Below, piece after piece: positions 1 to 7,658 of a stretch of DNA of 64,000 nt (position 1 is its first letter; each line of letters opens with the position of its first letter). The notes under the pieces are model-generated. The model ran no database searches and had not been told where the DNA came from. It was given only the letters and a program-made list of their open reading frames with translations. Source of the stretch: Pseudaeromonas aegiceratis (GTDB lineage Bacteria > Pseudomonadota > Gammaproteobacteria > Enterobacterales > Aeromonadaceae); assembly GCF_046254905.1 (NCBI RefSeq), contig NZ_CP158016.1, forward strand, positions 1,488,001 through 1,552,000, given 5' to 3'. The position numbers and the translations under genes were made by a program.

Positions 1-100
1 CTTCGTGGTGACGGAGCCGCCCCATGTGGTGGACGGTCACTGGCAGATGGTGGTGGATGGGGTGCGGCTGACCAAGCAGGGCGCCATCTCATCCATTTAG
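1..100 (+). CDS. C-terminal end of an unidentified protein (partial)
   Basis: An open frame enters from the left edge and ends with TAG at 98-100, giving about 32 residues that end in TKQGAISSI. The fragment has no motif I recognise. It lies on the same strand as the genes that follow, 56 bases before the next start. Its function cannot be read from this end alone. Confidence 0.5.
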   Translation, partial: FVVTEPPHVVDGHWQMVVDGVRLTKQGAISSI

Positions 101-156
101 CCTGGCCCCGAGGATTGCAACACAATGCCTCATCACGAGAGATATACGAGGACACT

Positions 157-507
157 ATGCACCTGGATGACATGACCGACACCGAGCTGTGGACCCTGGC
201 CGATGCCATGATGGACAATCTGATGGCGGCCTCGACGGCCATCGATCATGCCGGGCACACCCGCGATTTTACCCCCCGCCTGAAAAACCTGGTGACGCCA
301 GAATATCTGCAGCAGGTCTGCCGCCAGTATCAGCAGGAGAAAGGCTTTTTTACCCAGCGGTCGCCGGTCGCCCTGTTTCGGCGGCCGGACTCGGTGGCCT
401 TTGTCTGGCGACAGGGGTTCAGCCGCGTCGCCGGTGACTATGTGGCCGAGCTGGTGTTGGTCCACGCCGACGAAGGGTGGCTTATCGATCATGTGATGGT
501 GTTTTAG
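157..507 (+). CDS. hypothetical protein, 116 aa
   Basis: I chose the ATG at 157 because a GAGG ribosome binding site lies 4-5 bases upstream. A TTG at 115 would add 14 poorly supported residues. The protein is acidic at its N-terminus (HLDDMTDTEL) and ends in a beta-rich stretch (VAFVWRQG, YVAELVLVH, GWLIDHVMVF). This order of helices then sheet would suit an NTF2-like or cystatin-like fold, but that is only an impression. There is no signal peptide and no catalytic motif. It is probably cytosolic and of unknown function. Confidence 0.6.
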   Translation: MHLDDMTDTELWTLADAMMDNLMAASTAIDHAGHTRDFTPRLKNLVTPEYLQQVCRQYQQEKGFFTQRSPVALFRRPDSVAFVWRQGFSRVAGDYVAELVLVHADEGWLIDHVMVF

Positions 508-603
508 TCGGGCCTGTGGCGATCATCGGGTCTTGGTTGATGCCAAGGGCGGGGCTTGCCCGCCGGGTCCAAGGATAACGCCGCTTGTGTAGGAGTGCGC
601 CGT

Positions 604-1116
604 ATGAAGTGGTTGAGTGGTTTGCTGTGCCTGTGGTCGCTCACCGGCTGTGTGGGGATGCCGGAGGGGGTGACGCCGGTATCGGGGTTTGAGCTGTCCC
701 GCTATCTGGGGACCTGGCACGAGGTGGCGCGGCTGGATCACCGCTTCGAGCGCGGCCTGAGCCAGGTGACGGCCCAGTACAGCCTGGGGGAGGATGGCGG
801 CGTGCGGGTCATCAACCGTGGGTATGACGCCGCAGCGGGCCGCTGGCGGCAGGCCGAGGGGCGGGCCTATTTCGTGCAGGCGCCCGATACGGCTTATCTC
901 AAGGTATCCTTCTTCGGCCCCTTCTATGGCAGCTATGTGGTGTTCGAGCTGGACCAAGCAGGGTATGACTACGCCTTCGTCAGTGGCCCCAACCATGATT
1001 ACCTCTGGCTGCTGGCCCGGTCACCCCAGGTGAGCGAGGCGCTGCGGGCGCGCTTCGTTAATCGGGCCCGCGAGTTGGGCTTTGCCACTGAGGATCTGCT
1101 CTGGGCCCAGCCATAA
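604..1116 (+). CDS. blc: outer membrane lipocalin Blc
   Basis: Bacterial lipocalins are lipoproteins that bind fatty acids or lysophospholipids at the outer membrane. The signal peptide ends in a lipobox, LTG then Cys16, with no Asp at +2, so outer membrane sorting is expected. The barrel motif GTWHEVARLDHRFERG and the later VSFFGPFYGSY and DYLWLLAR segments match the Blc family closely along its whole usual length (170 aa). The ATG at 604 has an AGGAG site 8 bases upstream, and the signal peptide starts there, which rules out the earlier in-frame start at 556. Confidence 0.95.
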   Translation: MKWLSGLLCLWSLTGCVGMPEGVTPVSGFELSRYLGTWHEVARLDHRFERGLSQVTAQYSLGEDGGVRVINRGYDAAAGRWRQAEGRAYFVQAPDTAYLKVSFFGPFYGSYVVFELDQAGYDYAFVSGPNHDYLWLLARSPQVSEALRARFVNRARELGFATEDLLWAQP

Positions 1117-1301
1117 GCGGCTGATTTTTTTGCCGCTATGCCCCCGGTGGCATTGTGGCTGAGCCCATTTTTCCTTATTGTTCGCATGGTGTTAGACATG
1201 CCGCCATGCCTGCTCTGGGACGGAAGAGGCTGACGGGACAATCGATAACCAGGACGCTGTCCTGCACGGGCACAGCGCGGCTAAGACAATAAAGGGAACT
1301 T

Positions 1302-1736
1302 ATGATTACCAGCTGGTTTATCTGGGCGCTGCTGGCGGCGGTGTTCGCCGCCCTCACCGCTATCTTCACCAAACTGGGGGTGGCCCAGATCAACAGCGAT
1401 CTGGCGACCCTGATCCGCACCTTCGTGGTGTTTGCGTTGCTGATCCCCTTCGTGCTGCTCACCGGCAAATGGTCCAATCCCCTGGCGCTGCCAGGCAAGG
1501 CCTTGCTGTTTCTCGTCATCTCGGCCCTGGCCACCGGTGCCTCCTGGGTCTGTTATTTTCGCGCCCTGCAGCTGGGCCCGGCGTCTCAGGTGGCCTCCAT
1601 CGACAAGCTCAGCGTGGTGCTGGTGGCCTTTTTTGCCGTGCTGATCCTGGGGGAGCGACCGACGCCCCTGGCCTGGCTCGGCATCGCCCTGGTGGGGGCG
1701 GGGGCCCTGATCCTGTCCATCGCCGCCACCCGCTAG
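1302..1736 (+). CDS. half-size EamA/DMT family membrane protein, 144 aa
   Basis: This is a short integral membrane protein with about four to five hydrophobic helices, made of one EamA unit where typical DMT exporters have two. It must therefore work as a dimer, as small multidrug-resistance type proteins do. Diagnostic segments are FAALTAIFTKLGV near the N-terminus, WVCYFRALQLGPASQVASIDKLSVVLV in the middle (quoted family pattern: short loop, then helix) and LGERPTPLAWLGIALVGAGA at the end. The substrate is unknown. The start has AAGGGAA upstream. It sits alone in a gap of about 185 bases after blc. Confidence 0.85.
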   Translation: MITSWFIWALLAAVFAALTAIFTKLGVAQINSDLATLIRTFVVFALLIPFVLLTGKWSNPLALPGKALLFLVISALATGASWVCYFRALQLGPASQVASIDKLSVVLVAFFAVLILGERPTPLAWLGIALVGAGALILSIAATR

Positions 1737-1785
1737 TTGCATACCTTTTTTTGCTTCGCATCAAGCCGCTCAACAAGGAGAGAGG

Positions 1786-2391
1786 ATGTTCTGTTCAAGC
1801 TGCGGTCAATCGTTGAATGACACCGCCAATTTCTGCCCCGCCTGTGGCGAGGCCCGTGCTGTGCTGGCCGAGGCCGCGCCCATCGTTAGCCTGGTGGAGC
1901 CTGCCCTGGCGCCGGCGTTGGAGCCGGCTCCCGCATCCGCACCGGTGGCCGTAGAACCCCGCTATGCCGGTTTCTGGTGGCGGGTGTTGGCATCCCTGAT
2001 CGACGGCATCCTGAGCCAGATCGTCTCCTTTTTGGTGGCCTTGCCCATGGGCTTCATCCTGGGGGTGGCCATGGCGGCGGTGGCGGACAGTGACGCCATC
2101 GAGGCCGTGGGCGGCCTGCTCGGCGCCTTGGTGGGCATGCTGGTGCAGTGGCTCTGGTATACGCTGCCGGAATCTTCTTCTTGGCAGGGTTCTCTGGGTA
2201 AGAAGCTGTTGGGGATCAAGGTCACCGACGAGCAGGGTCAGCGCATCGGCTTTGGCCGGGCCAATGCCCGCTACTGGGGCAAGATCGTCTCCACCCTCAC
2301 CTTGGGCATCGGCTTCCTGATGGTGGCCTTCACCCGCCGCAAGCAGGGGCTGCACGACATCATCGCCGGTACCCTGCTGGTGCGCGCCTAA
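1786..2391 (+). CDS. RDD family membrane protein with N-terminal zinc ribbon
   Basis: Residues C3, C6, C17 and C20 form a zinc-ribbon (CSSC and CPAC) that starts immediately after the Met. An Ala/Pro/Glu linker to about residue 60 follows, then an RDD domain with the signature YAGFWWRVLASLIDG and three to four hydrophobic helices. The end, RRKQGLHDIIAGTLLV, is the conserved RDD tail. RDD proteins are inner membrane proteins of poorly known role, sometimes linked to ion transport. The start has AGGAGAGAGG upstream. The zinc ribbon plus RDD arrangement is common in proteobacteria. Confidence 0.9.
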   Translation: MFCSSCGQSLNDTANFCPACGEARAVLAEAAPIVSLVEPALAPALEPAPASAPVAVEPRYAGFWWRVLASLIDGILSQIVSFLVALPMGFILGVAMAAVADSDAIEAVGGLLGALVGMLVQWLWYTLPESSSWQGSLGKKLLGIKVTDEQGQRIGFGRANARYWGKIVSTLTLGIGFLMVAFTRRKQGLHDIIAGTLLVRA

Positions 2392-2448
2392 GTACTTGGC
2401 CTGGCTGCCGGGTCGCCTCGGCAGCTATGCAGTGTCAACCGATATATC

Positions 2449-2501
2449 TGCATAAAAACCTATTTATATGCATAACTATTGTTTTTGCGCTGCATAAAAA
2501 C
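2449..2501 (+). promoter_or_regulatory. three TGCATAA repeats phased by about two helical turns
   Basis: TGCATAA occurs at 2449-2455, 2469-2475 and 2491-2497, 20 and 22 bases apart. The outer two copies are part of a longer identical block, CTGCATAAAAAC. Same-face spacing in an AT-rich patch just ahead of mqo suggests an array of regulator sites. The spacing resembles tandem ArgR boxes, but the copies are not the palindromes ArgR needs, so I do not name a regulator. Confidence 0.4.
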
Positions 2502-2508
2502 AGGAGGC

Positions 2509-2543
2509 AAAAGGCACAAAAATGTATATAATTTGTGCCTTTT
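2509..2543. promoter_or_regulatory. 12-bp perfect inverted repeat over a TATAAT at mqo
   Basis: AAAAGGCACAAA (2509-2520) and TTTGTGCCTTTT (2532-2543) are exact inverted copies separated by 11 bases. The spacer and right arm contain TATAAT at 2527-2532, a perfect -10 box about 30 bases before the mqo start. It could be an operator that blocks this promoter. It could also be a weak terminator for the RDD gene, since the right arm runs into TTTTCTT. No good -35 box is visible 17 bases upstream of the TATAAT. Confidence 0.45.
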
Positions 2544-2569
2544 CTTGCTGTCACTGGATGTGTTGAAAA

Positions 2570-4060
2570 ATGGCGTCACTGCAGGCGGATGTCACCCTGG
2601 TAGGGGGGGGCATCATGAGTGCCACCCTGGCGATGTTGTTGCATCGCCTCGATCCCTCCTTGCATATTTGCATGATTGAGCAGTTGGCCGACGTGGCCCA
2701 GGAAAGCTCTGCCGCCCTGCACAACGCCGGCACCGGTCACGCCGGTTACTGCGAGCTCAACTACACCCCCCAGGGCCCAGGCGGCCAGGTGGCCATTAAC
2801 CGGGCCATCGAGATCAACACCGCCTTCGATCTCTCCTTGCAGTTCTGGTCCCATCTGGTGACGAGTGAAGCTGAGATCGACCCCAAGGCCTTCATCAACC
2901 GGGTGCCGCACATGAGCGCCGTCTGGGGCCAGGCCAACGTGGCCTTCCTCAGGGCCCGCTACGAGAAGATGCACGCCCATCACCTGTTCGACACCATGCA
3001 GTGGAGCCAGGATCCTGCCCAGCTGGCCCAGTGGATGCCGCTCTTGCTGGCCGGCCGGGATCCGGCCATGCCGCTGGCGGCCACCCGGGTGGAGCAGGGG
3101 GCCGATGTGAACTTCGGCGCCCTCACCGGCATTCTGGTGCAGTACCTGCAGCGCCATGCTCCCTTCACCCTGCTGACCCAGACCCGGGTCAGCGGCTTCA
3201 AGCGTCTTGGCGGTAATGGCCAGCCCTGGCGGGTGAAGGCGGTGAACCGTGCCAGCGGTGAGACCTGTCAGGTGGAGAGTCCTTTCGTGTTTCTCGGGGC
3301 TGGCGGCAACGCCCTGCGCCTGCTGCAAAAATCCGGCATCCCCGAGGCGGCGGGCTACGGCGGCTTCCCGGTGAGCGGCCAGTGGCTCATCTGCCAGAAT
3401 CCAGCCCTGATGGCACAGCACCATGCCAAGGTCTACAGCCTGGCGCCTGTGGGGGCGCCGCCCATGTCGGTGCCTCACCTGGACACCCGCATCATAGGCG
3501 GCGAGTCCTGCCTGCTGTTCGGCCCCTATGCCGGCTTCACCACCCGCTTTCTCAACCAGGGTTCGCGGCTGGATCTCATCAAGTCGGTGCGGCCCAATAA
3601 CCTCAAGAGCCTGCTGGGAGCGGGGAGCAGCAACCTGGAGCTGACCCGCTACCTGATGAAGGAGGCGGTGCAGACCCACAGCCAGCGGATCGCCGCCCTG
3701 GCCAGCTTTTTGCCCCAGGCCAAGGCCAACGAGTGGAAGCTGGCCCATGCCGGCAAGCGGGTGCAGGTGATCAAGCGCGACGAGGGCCGCTGGGGCAAGC
3801 TGGAGTTCGGCACCGAGCTGGTGGCCTCCGCCGACGGTTCCCTGGCCGCCCTGCTGGGGGCCTCGCCCGGAGCCTCTGTCAGCGTCAAGGCCATGCTGGA
3901 TCTGCTGGCCCGCTGCTTCCCACGCCAGCTGCAAGGCGCCCAGTGGCAAGAACGCCTCAAGCAGATGGTGCCCTCCTATGGCCAGGATCTGAGCCAGAAT
4001 GCCGCCCTGGCCGCCCGGGTGCACGACTATACCCGGGGCGTGCTGGGCCTGCTGCCCTGA
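2570..4060 (+). CDS. mqo: malate:quinone oxidoreductase
   Basis: Mqo is a peripheral, FAD-dependent enzyme that oxidises malate to oxaloacetate and passes electrons to the quinone pool, bypassing NAD-linked malate dehydrogenase. The FAD-binding GGG motif is at the N-terminus (VTLVGGGIMSATLAMLL), followed by the family signature SAALHNAGTGHAGYCELNYTP. The C-terminal RVQVIKRD and GKLEFGTELVASADGSLAALLGASPG stretches are also typical (each quoted piece lies within the last 130 residues). Length, 496 aa, is normal. The ATG at 2570 has only a weak ribosome site, but the dinucleotide-binding fold begins at residue 7, so no later start is possible. Confidence 0.96.
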   Translation: MASLQADVTLVGGGIMSATLAMLLHRLDPSLHICMIEQLADVAQESSAALHNAGTGHAGYCELNYTPQGPGGQVAINRAIEINTAFDLSLQFWSHLVTSEAEIDPKAFINRVPHMSAVWGQANVAFLRARYEKMHAHHLFDTMQWSQDPAQLAQWMPLLLAGRDPAMPLAATRVEQGADVNFGALTGILVQYLQRHAPFTLLTQTRVSGFKRLGGNGQPWRVKAVNRASGETCQVESPFVFLGAGGNALRLLQKSGIPEAAGYGGFPVSGQWLICQNPALMAQHHAKVYSLAPVGAPPMSVPHLDTRIIGGESCLLFGPYAGFTTRFLNQGSRLDLIKSVRPNNLKSLLGAGSSNLELTRYLMKEAVQTHSQRIAALASFLPQAKANEWKLAHAGKRVQVIKRDEGRWGKLEFGTELVASADGSLAALLGASPGASVSVKAMLDLLARCFPRQLQGAQWQERLKQMVPSYGQDLSQNAALAARVHDYTRGVLGLLP

Positions 4061-4348
4061 GTGGCACCAGTGTTCTGTCTCGCAATACAGGCGGCTTAGG
4101 CCGTAATGCTCATCAGTTAAGGCGCCGTTGGCGCCTTAACTGCATCAACGACACGGTTTTTTGAGGCAAAAGCCAACCCCACCCCTTGAACAAGGGGTGG
4201 GAAACATCGTTCCTCCCCCTTACCAAGGGGGAGGTTAGGAGGGGGATGGCTTGCCTCGGGCGGCCATTCATGAGTATCTCTGTAGTGGTCTAATCATCCC
4301 GGACACCATTTTAGGTGGTAAAGTCGCCACCGTAACCCGAGGTGTTCA

Positions 4349-4657
4349 ATGACAAGACAACGTCGTTCATTTACTGCTGAGTTCAAACTCGAAGCGGCGA
4401 GCTTGGTGCTCGAACATGGCTATTCCGTGCCCGATGCTTCCCGCTCACTCGGTGTCGGTGAAACCGCACTCCGTCGATGGGTTCAACAGCTGCAATCCGA
4501 ACGGAATGGTTCCACACCGGCCAGCAAGGCGCTGACGCCAGAGCAGCAAAAAATCCAGGAGCTGGAGGCGCGGATCAACCGACTTGAACGCGAAAAAGCG
4601 ATCCTAAAAAAGGCTACAGCTCTCTTGATGGCGGACGATCTCGAACGTACGCGCTGA
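4349..4657 (+). CDS. IS3-family transposase OrfA (HTH protein)
   Basis: This 102-aa protein opens with RRSFTAEFKLEAASLVLEHG, the usual IS3 OrfA helix-turn-helix start, and ends in a leucine-zipper-like helix (IQELEARINRLEREKAILKK). It binds the IS ends and regulates transposition. The A-AAA-AAG heptamer at 4606-4612 is in the right phase for a -1 frameshift that fuses it to OrfB. The start at ATG 4349 follows GAGGTG. Confidence 0.93.
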   Translation: MTRQRRSFTAEFKLEAASLVLEHGYSVPDASRSLGVGETALRRWVQQLQSERNGSTPASKALTPEQQKIQELEARINRLEREKAILKKATALLMADDLERTR

Positions 4658-5511
4658 TCGAGCGATTAAGAGAGCATGAGTCTACCGAACTGGTCTGTTC
4701 TGTGTTTGATATCGCAAGCTCATCTTTTTATGAGTATTTGGCGCGTAAGGGCCATGTAAATCGTGAACGGCTGCAGCACAGAAGTGAAGTGCGGCGCTTG
4801 TTCAAGGAAAGTCGGGGCTCTGCTGGTAGCCGAACCCTGATGTTGAGGCTGCGTGAGTTGGGACACCAAATTGGTCGATTCAAGGTGCGTAGCCTGATGA
4901 AGGAAGCGGGTTTGGTATCGAAGCAGCCCGGCTCTCATGCCTATAAAGCGGCGCAGTGTGAACGACCGGACATCCCGAATTTATTGGCACGTGAGTTTGC
5001 TGTTGCGCAACCAAACCGCGCCTGGTGCGGTGATATCACCTACGTCTGGGCCGGTGGCCGCTGGTATTACTTGGCGGTGGTACTCGATCTCTGTACTCGG
5101 CGGGTGATTGGTTGGGCGCTGTCCGATAAGCCGGATGCCGACTTGGCCGTGAAAGCCCTGGATATGGCTTATCAGCAACGAGGCTGTCCGCCGGGAGTGC
5201 TGTTTCACAGCGATCAGGGTAGCCAGTATGCCAGTCGGAAATTTCGGCAACGGCTGTGGCGTTATCGGATAACCCAGAGCATGAGCCGACGAGGCAACTG
5301 CTGGGATAACGCCCCCATGGAGCGGGTATTCAGAAGTTTAAAGACAGAATGGATCCCTGAGACGGGATACCAGAACCTCCAGGAAGCAAAACGGGACATC
5401 AGCTGCTACCTGATGGACTACTACAACTGGCGGCGACCCCATCAACATAACGATGGGCTCCCGCCAGCAGAAGCCGAAAATCGGCTTAACAGAGTGTCCG
5501 GATTTAGTTGA
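4612..5511 (+). CDS. IS3-family transposase OrfB (DDE integrase)
   Basis: This is the catalytic half, normally made as an OrfAB fusion after the -1 shift at 4606-4612. I place its first codon just after the slip site. The first possible independent start is the GTG at 4702. The integrase core shows the DDE triad in order: WCGDITYVW, FHSDQGSQYAS and NAPMERVFRSLK. The end has the usual YYNWRRPHQHN and GLPPAEAENR motifs. There is no internal stop, so it appears functional. Confidence 0.93.
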   Translation, partial: GYSSLDGGRSRTYALIERLREHESTELVCSVFDIASSSFYEYLARKGHVNRERLQHRSEVRRLFKESRGSAGSRTLMLRLRELGHQIGRFKVRSLMKEAGLVSKQPGSHAYKAAQCERPDIPNLLAREFAVAQPNRAWCGDITYVWAGGRWYYLAVVLDLCTRRVIGWALSDKPDADLAVKALDMAYQQRGCPPGVLFHSDQGSQYASRKFRQRLWRYRITQSMSRRGNCWDNAPMERVFRSLKTEWIPETGYQNLQEAKRDISCYLMDYYNWRRPHQHNDGLPPAEAENRLNRVSGFS

Positions 5512-5519
5512 CCACTACA

Positions 5520-5719
5520 CTCGGTTTCTTAACTGACCAGCATTACGGCTTAGGCCGCCTTGTTTTTTTACGGCCTGTCACAGCTGGGCAACTGGCTTTT
5601 GCCAAGCTTTACCCGGGCCCGGCTTGTACCGGTGCCGTCTACAGCCACAATGAGGGCTTGCGTTTTGCCCCGGCAGGCAGCCTGCCGCTATGCTTGGCAA
5701 CTGGCCAAGGAGAGCCCCT
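5520..5719 (+). other. leader of the tannase-like gene
   Basis: After the IS and the right end of the repeat (to 5560) there is a T-rich stretch (5563-5570). A perfect hairpin, CGGCAGG/CCTGCCG with a CAG loop, follows at 5671-5687, 20 bases before the ribosome site of the downstream gene. The motif GGCAACTGGC occurs twice, near 5586 and 5697. No open frame here looks real. The hairpin could be an operator or a leader structure. I see no clear -10/-35 pair. Confidence 0.35.
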
Positions 5720-7345
5720 ATGATGAAACCCATTGCCCGCCAGGCCCGGCATCTGGCCTGCGTGATCACCGCTCTGTGTGCCGTTCAGGCCACGGCTGCC
5801 ACCCAGTCCGATCCCCTGGCATTTGCCGCCGATCAGTACCGCCTGGAAACCCGCACAATACAGACGGCCACCGGCAGCCATCAGGTCAGTTATCGTCTGT
5901 ATGAACACCTCCCCTATGTGGCGAAGCCCGTGGATCTGGCCTACCAGAGCCTGGATGTCTGGGTGCCGGAGGCCATCGACGGGACCGCCATCGATGCCAC
6001 CGGCGCCCCCATGCTGCTGAACATCAAGGTGGGGGGGTATAGATCGGTCAGCAATGCCAAGGGTGGCATGCCGGACTTCTCCGCCATGACAGGCCAACCG
6101 GGTGATCAGCCTCCCGGGCAAGGTAAACCGCCAGAAGGAGGTAAACCGCCAGAAGGGGGTAAACCGCCAGAAGGGGGTAAACCGCCAAAGGATGGCCAGC
6201 CGGGTGGGGCCGGCATGCCACCTGGCCAAGAGGGTGTCGCACCTGGTGGCGGCATGGGCGGGGACAAGGCCGACCTGGCCCTGGCCGCGGGCTATGTGGT
6301 GGTAACCCCAGGGGTGCGGGGGTGGGATAACCAGGATGCCAAGGGACAGTATGTGGGCAAGGCGCCGGCAGCCATCGTGGATCTCAAGGCGGTGGTGCGC
6401 TATCTGCGCCATAACGATGCCAGCATGCCGGGGAATGCCGAGTGGATCGTCTCCGCCGGCTGCAGCGCTGGCGGGGCCTTGTCCGCCTTGCTGGGCATCT
6501 CGGGCAACAGCCCGTTCTACACCCCCTACCTCAAGGCCCTGGGGGCCGCGGATGCGCCGGATAATATCTTTGCCAGCGCCTGTTACAGCCCGATCGCCGA
6601 TATCAACCATGCGGATCTCTCCTACGAGTGGCAGTTCGGTGATTTGCCGGTGAACGGCAAGAAGGTGGATGCCCGGCAATCTGCCGAGCTGAAGGCGGGC
6701 TTCGGCCCCTACCTGGCCTCCTTGGGGCTCAAGGGGCCGGGGGACGTCGGCTCCCTGAGTGTGGAGAACTATGGCGACTTTGCCTTGCGCTACTACCTGC
6801 AACCTTCCGCCACGGCCTATCTGGCCGGGCTGGATGAGGCGCAGCGCAAGGCCTATCTGGCGAAGCAGCGCTGGATCCACTGGCAGGATGGCCAGGCCAG
6901 TTTCAGCTTCGCCGACTTTGTCAGTCACGGCAGCCGGATGAAGGGGGTGCCGGCTTTTGATGATGCCAAGCTCAGCTCGCCGGAGTCGCAACTGTTTGGC
7001 GATGCCAGCACACCGGCCAATCACTTCACCCTCTATGGTCTGCGCCAGGCCAAGGGGCGGCAGGATGTGCAGCTGGATCCTGCGCTGGTACAGCGCATCG
7101 CCATGATGAATCCTCACTATTTCCTCTCCCAACCGGACCGGGGCATGGCGGGGCACTGGTGGCTGCGTAACGGCAGTCGGGACAACAACAATGACCTCTC
7201 GGTCATGCTGAACCTGGCCACTGGCCTGACTAACCGCGGCAAGGCGGTCAACGCGGCCCTGTTCTGGGATGGGGGCCATTGTGCCGACACGGACCCTGCC
7301 GGCATGGTCCGTTGGATAGGCGAGATCACGGGCTATGCCCACTGA
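5720..7345 (+). CDS. exported subtype B tannase-like esterase
   Basis: This serine esterase resembles bacterial subtype B tannases, which cleave galloyl esters. A signal peptide covers about residues 1-34 (basic start, hydrophobic HLACVITALCAVQATA, cut before ATQSD), so it acts in the periplasm or outside. The nucleophile is Ser249 in SAGCSAGGALSALLG. The likely catalytic His is His520 in WDGGHCADTD. A surface insertion near residues 134-160 carries four PPEGGK/PPKDG repeats coded by 18-bp tandem repeats. Of the two adjacent ATGs I chose 5720, 6 bases after AAGGAGA. The gene lies between two palindromic repeats as a one-gene islet. Substrate specificity is inferred only from the motif. Confidence 0.82.
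   Translation: MMKPIARQARHLACVITALCAVQATAATQSDPLAFAADQYRLETRTIQTATGSHQVSYRLYEHLPYVAKPVDLAYQSLDVWVPEAIDGTAIDATGAPMLLNIKVGGYRSVSNAKGGMPDFSAMTGQPGDQPPGQGKPPEGGKPPEGGKPPEGGKPPKDGQPGGAGMPPGQEGVAPGGGMGGDKADLALAAGYVVVTPGVRGWDNQDAKGQYVGKAPAAIVDLKAVVRYLRHNDASMPGNAEWIVSAGCSAGGALSALLGISGNSPFYTPYLKALGAADAPDNIFASACYSPIADINHADLSYEWQFGDLPVNGKKVDARQSAELKAGFGPYLASLGLKGPGDVGSLSVENYGDFALRYYLQPSATAYLAGLDEAQRKAYLAKQRWIHWQDGQASFSFADFVSHGSRMKGVPAFDDAKLSSPESQLFGDASTPANHFTLYGLRQAKGRQDVQLDPALVQRIAMMNPHYFLSQPDRGMAGHWWLRNGSRDNNNDLSVMLNLATGLTNRGKAVNAALFWDGGHCADTDPAGMVRWIGEITGYAH
6121..6192 (+). repeat. 18-bp tandem repeat inside the esterase gene
   Basis: Four near-identical units of GGTAAACCGCCAGAAGGG encode G-K-P-P-E-G. 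Units 1-3 differ by one base each, and the last unit changes PPEG to PPKD. The repeat stays in frame, so gain or loss of a unit would change loop length without breaking the protein. This is typical of slippage-prone microsatellites. Confidence 0.85.
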
Positions 7346-7350
7346 GGAAG

Positions 7351-7549
7351 AGGCCGCCGGAAGGCGTAAGGCTCATCAGTTAAGGCGCCAATGGCGCCTT
7401 AACTGTGTCAACAACATGGTGTTTGAGGTAAAAACCAAGCCGGCTCCTTCCCCTTAAACAAGGGGGAGGTCAGATGGGGGATGGCCTGCCGCTGGCGTCC
7501 ATTCATGGGTATTTCTTGACTGACCAGCATTGCCGCCATCAGGCCGCCT
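7351..7549. repeat. MITE-like palindromic element, copy 2, intact
   Basis: It is 199 bp, starting 5 bases after the esterase stop codon. Parts shared with copy 1, in order, are GCTCATCAG, the 11-bp hairpin GTTAAGGCGCC/GGCGCCTTAAC with loop AAT (7379-7403), TTTGAGGTAAAA, a CCCCTT/AAGGGGGAGG hairpin, GGGGGATGGC, CCATTCATG and GACTGACCAGCATT. Its outer ends are AGGCCGCC and GGCCGCCT. The T6 after the right end may terminate transcription of the esterase gene. The rest of the gap to 7658 holds only the leader of the next gene. Confidence 0.7.
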
Positions 7550-7658
7550 TTTTTATCGCCGACTCAATGAGTTGGCCGCCATAGTGTGATCTGGCGCAGC
7601 TATGGTAAGGTGACGCTTCATCGGCCCTGGCCGACCCATTCACCGCGAGGAGTTGCCT

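Larger units (their letters stand above)
4281..5519 (+). mobile_element. IS3-family insertion sequence, complete
   Basis: The element is 1239 bp. Terminal inverted repeats share TGTAGTGGTC at the outer ends and CCGGACAC about 8 bases further in, at both sides. A 3-bp target duplication, CTC, is at 4278-4280 and 5520-5522. It holds orfA and orfB with an A6G slippage site. It is inserted into the left MITE-like repeat, and removing the IS with one CTC restores a sequence colinear with the intact copy at 7351-7549. Both ends, both frames and the frameshift signal are intact, so it may still be active. Confidence 0.92.
4089..5560. repeat. MITE-like palindromic element, copy 1, split by an IS
   Basis: The ends are imperfect inverted repeats of about 33 bp: AGGCGGCTTAGGCCGTAATG at 4089 and the complement of CATTACGGCTTAGGCCGCCT ending at 5560. 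Inside are an 11-bp perfect hairpin (GTTAAGGCGCC, loop GTT, 4116-4140), a hairpin on CCACCCCTTG/CAAGGGGTGG and one on CTCCCCCTT/AAGGGGGAG. No coding capacity remains once the IS at 4281-5519 is removed, leaving about 230 bp. The same parts in the same order recur at 7351-7549. The element is non-autonomous, and its source of transposase is unknown. The right end runs into a T tract and could act as a terminator. Confidence 0.7.

Noticed and set aside
4089..7549. The islet as a composite transposon made by two IS elements
   Set aside because: Only one IS is present. The flanking repeats carry no transposase and are unrelated to the IS ends.
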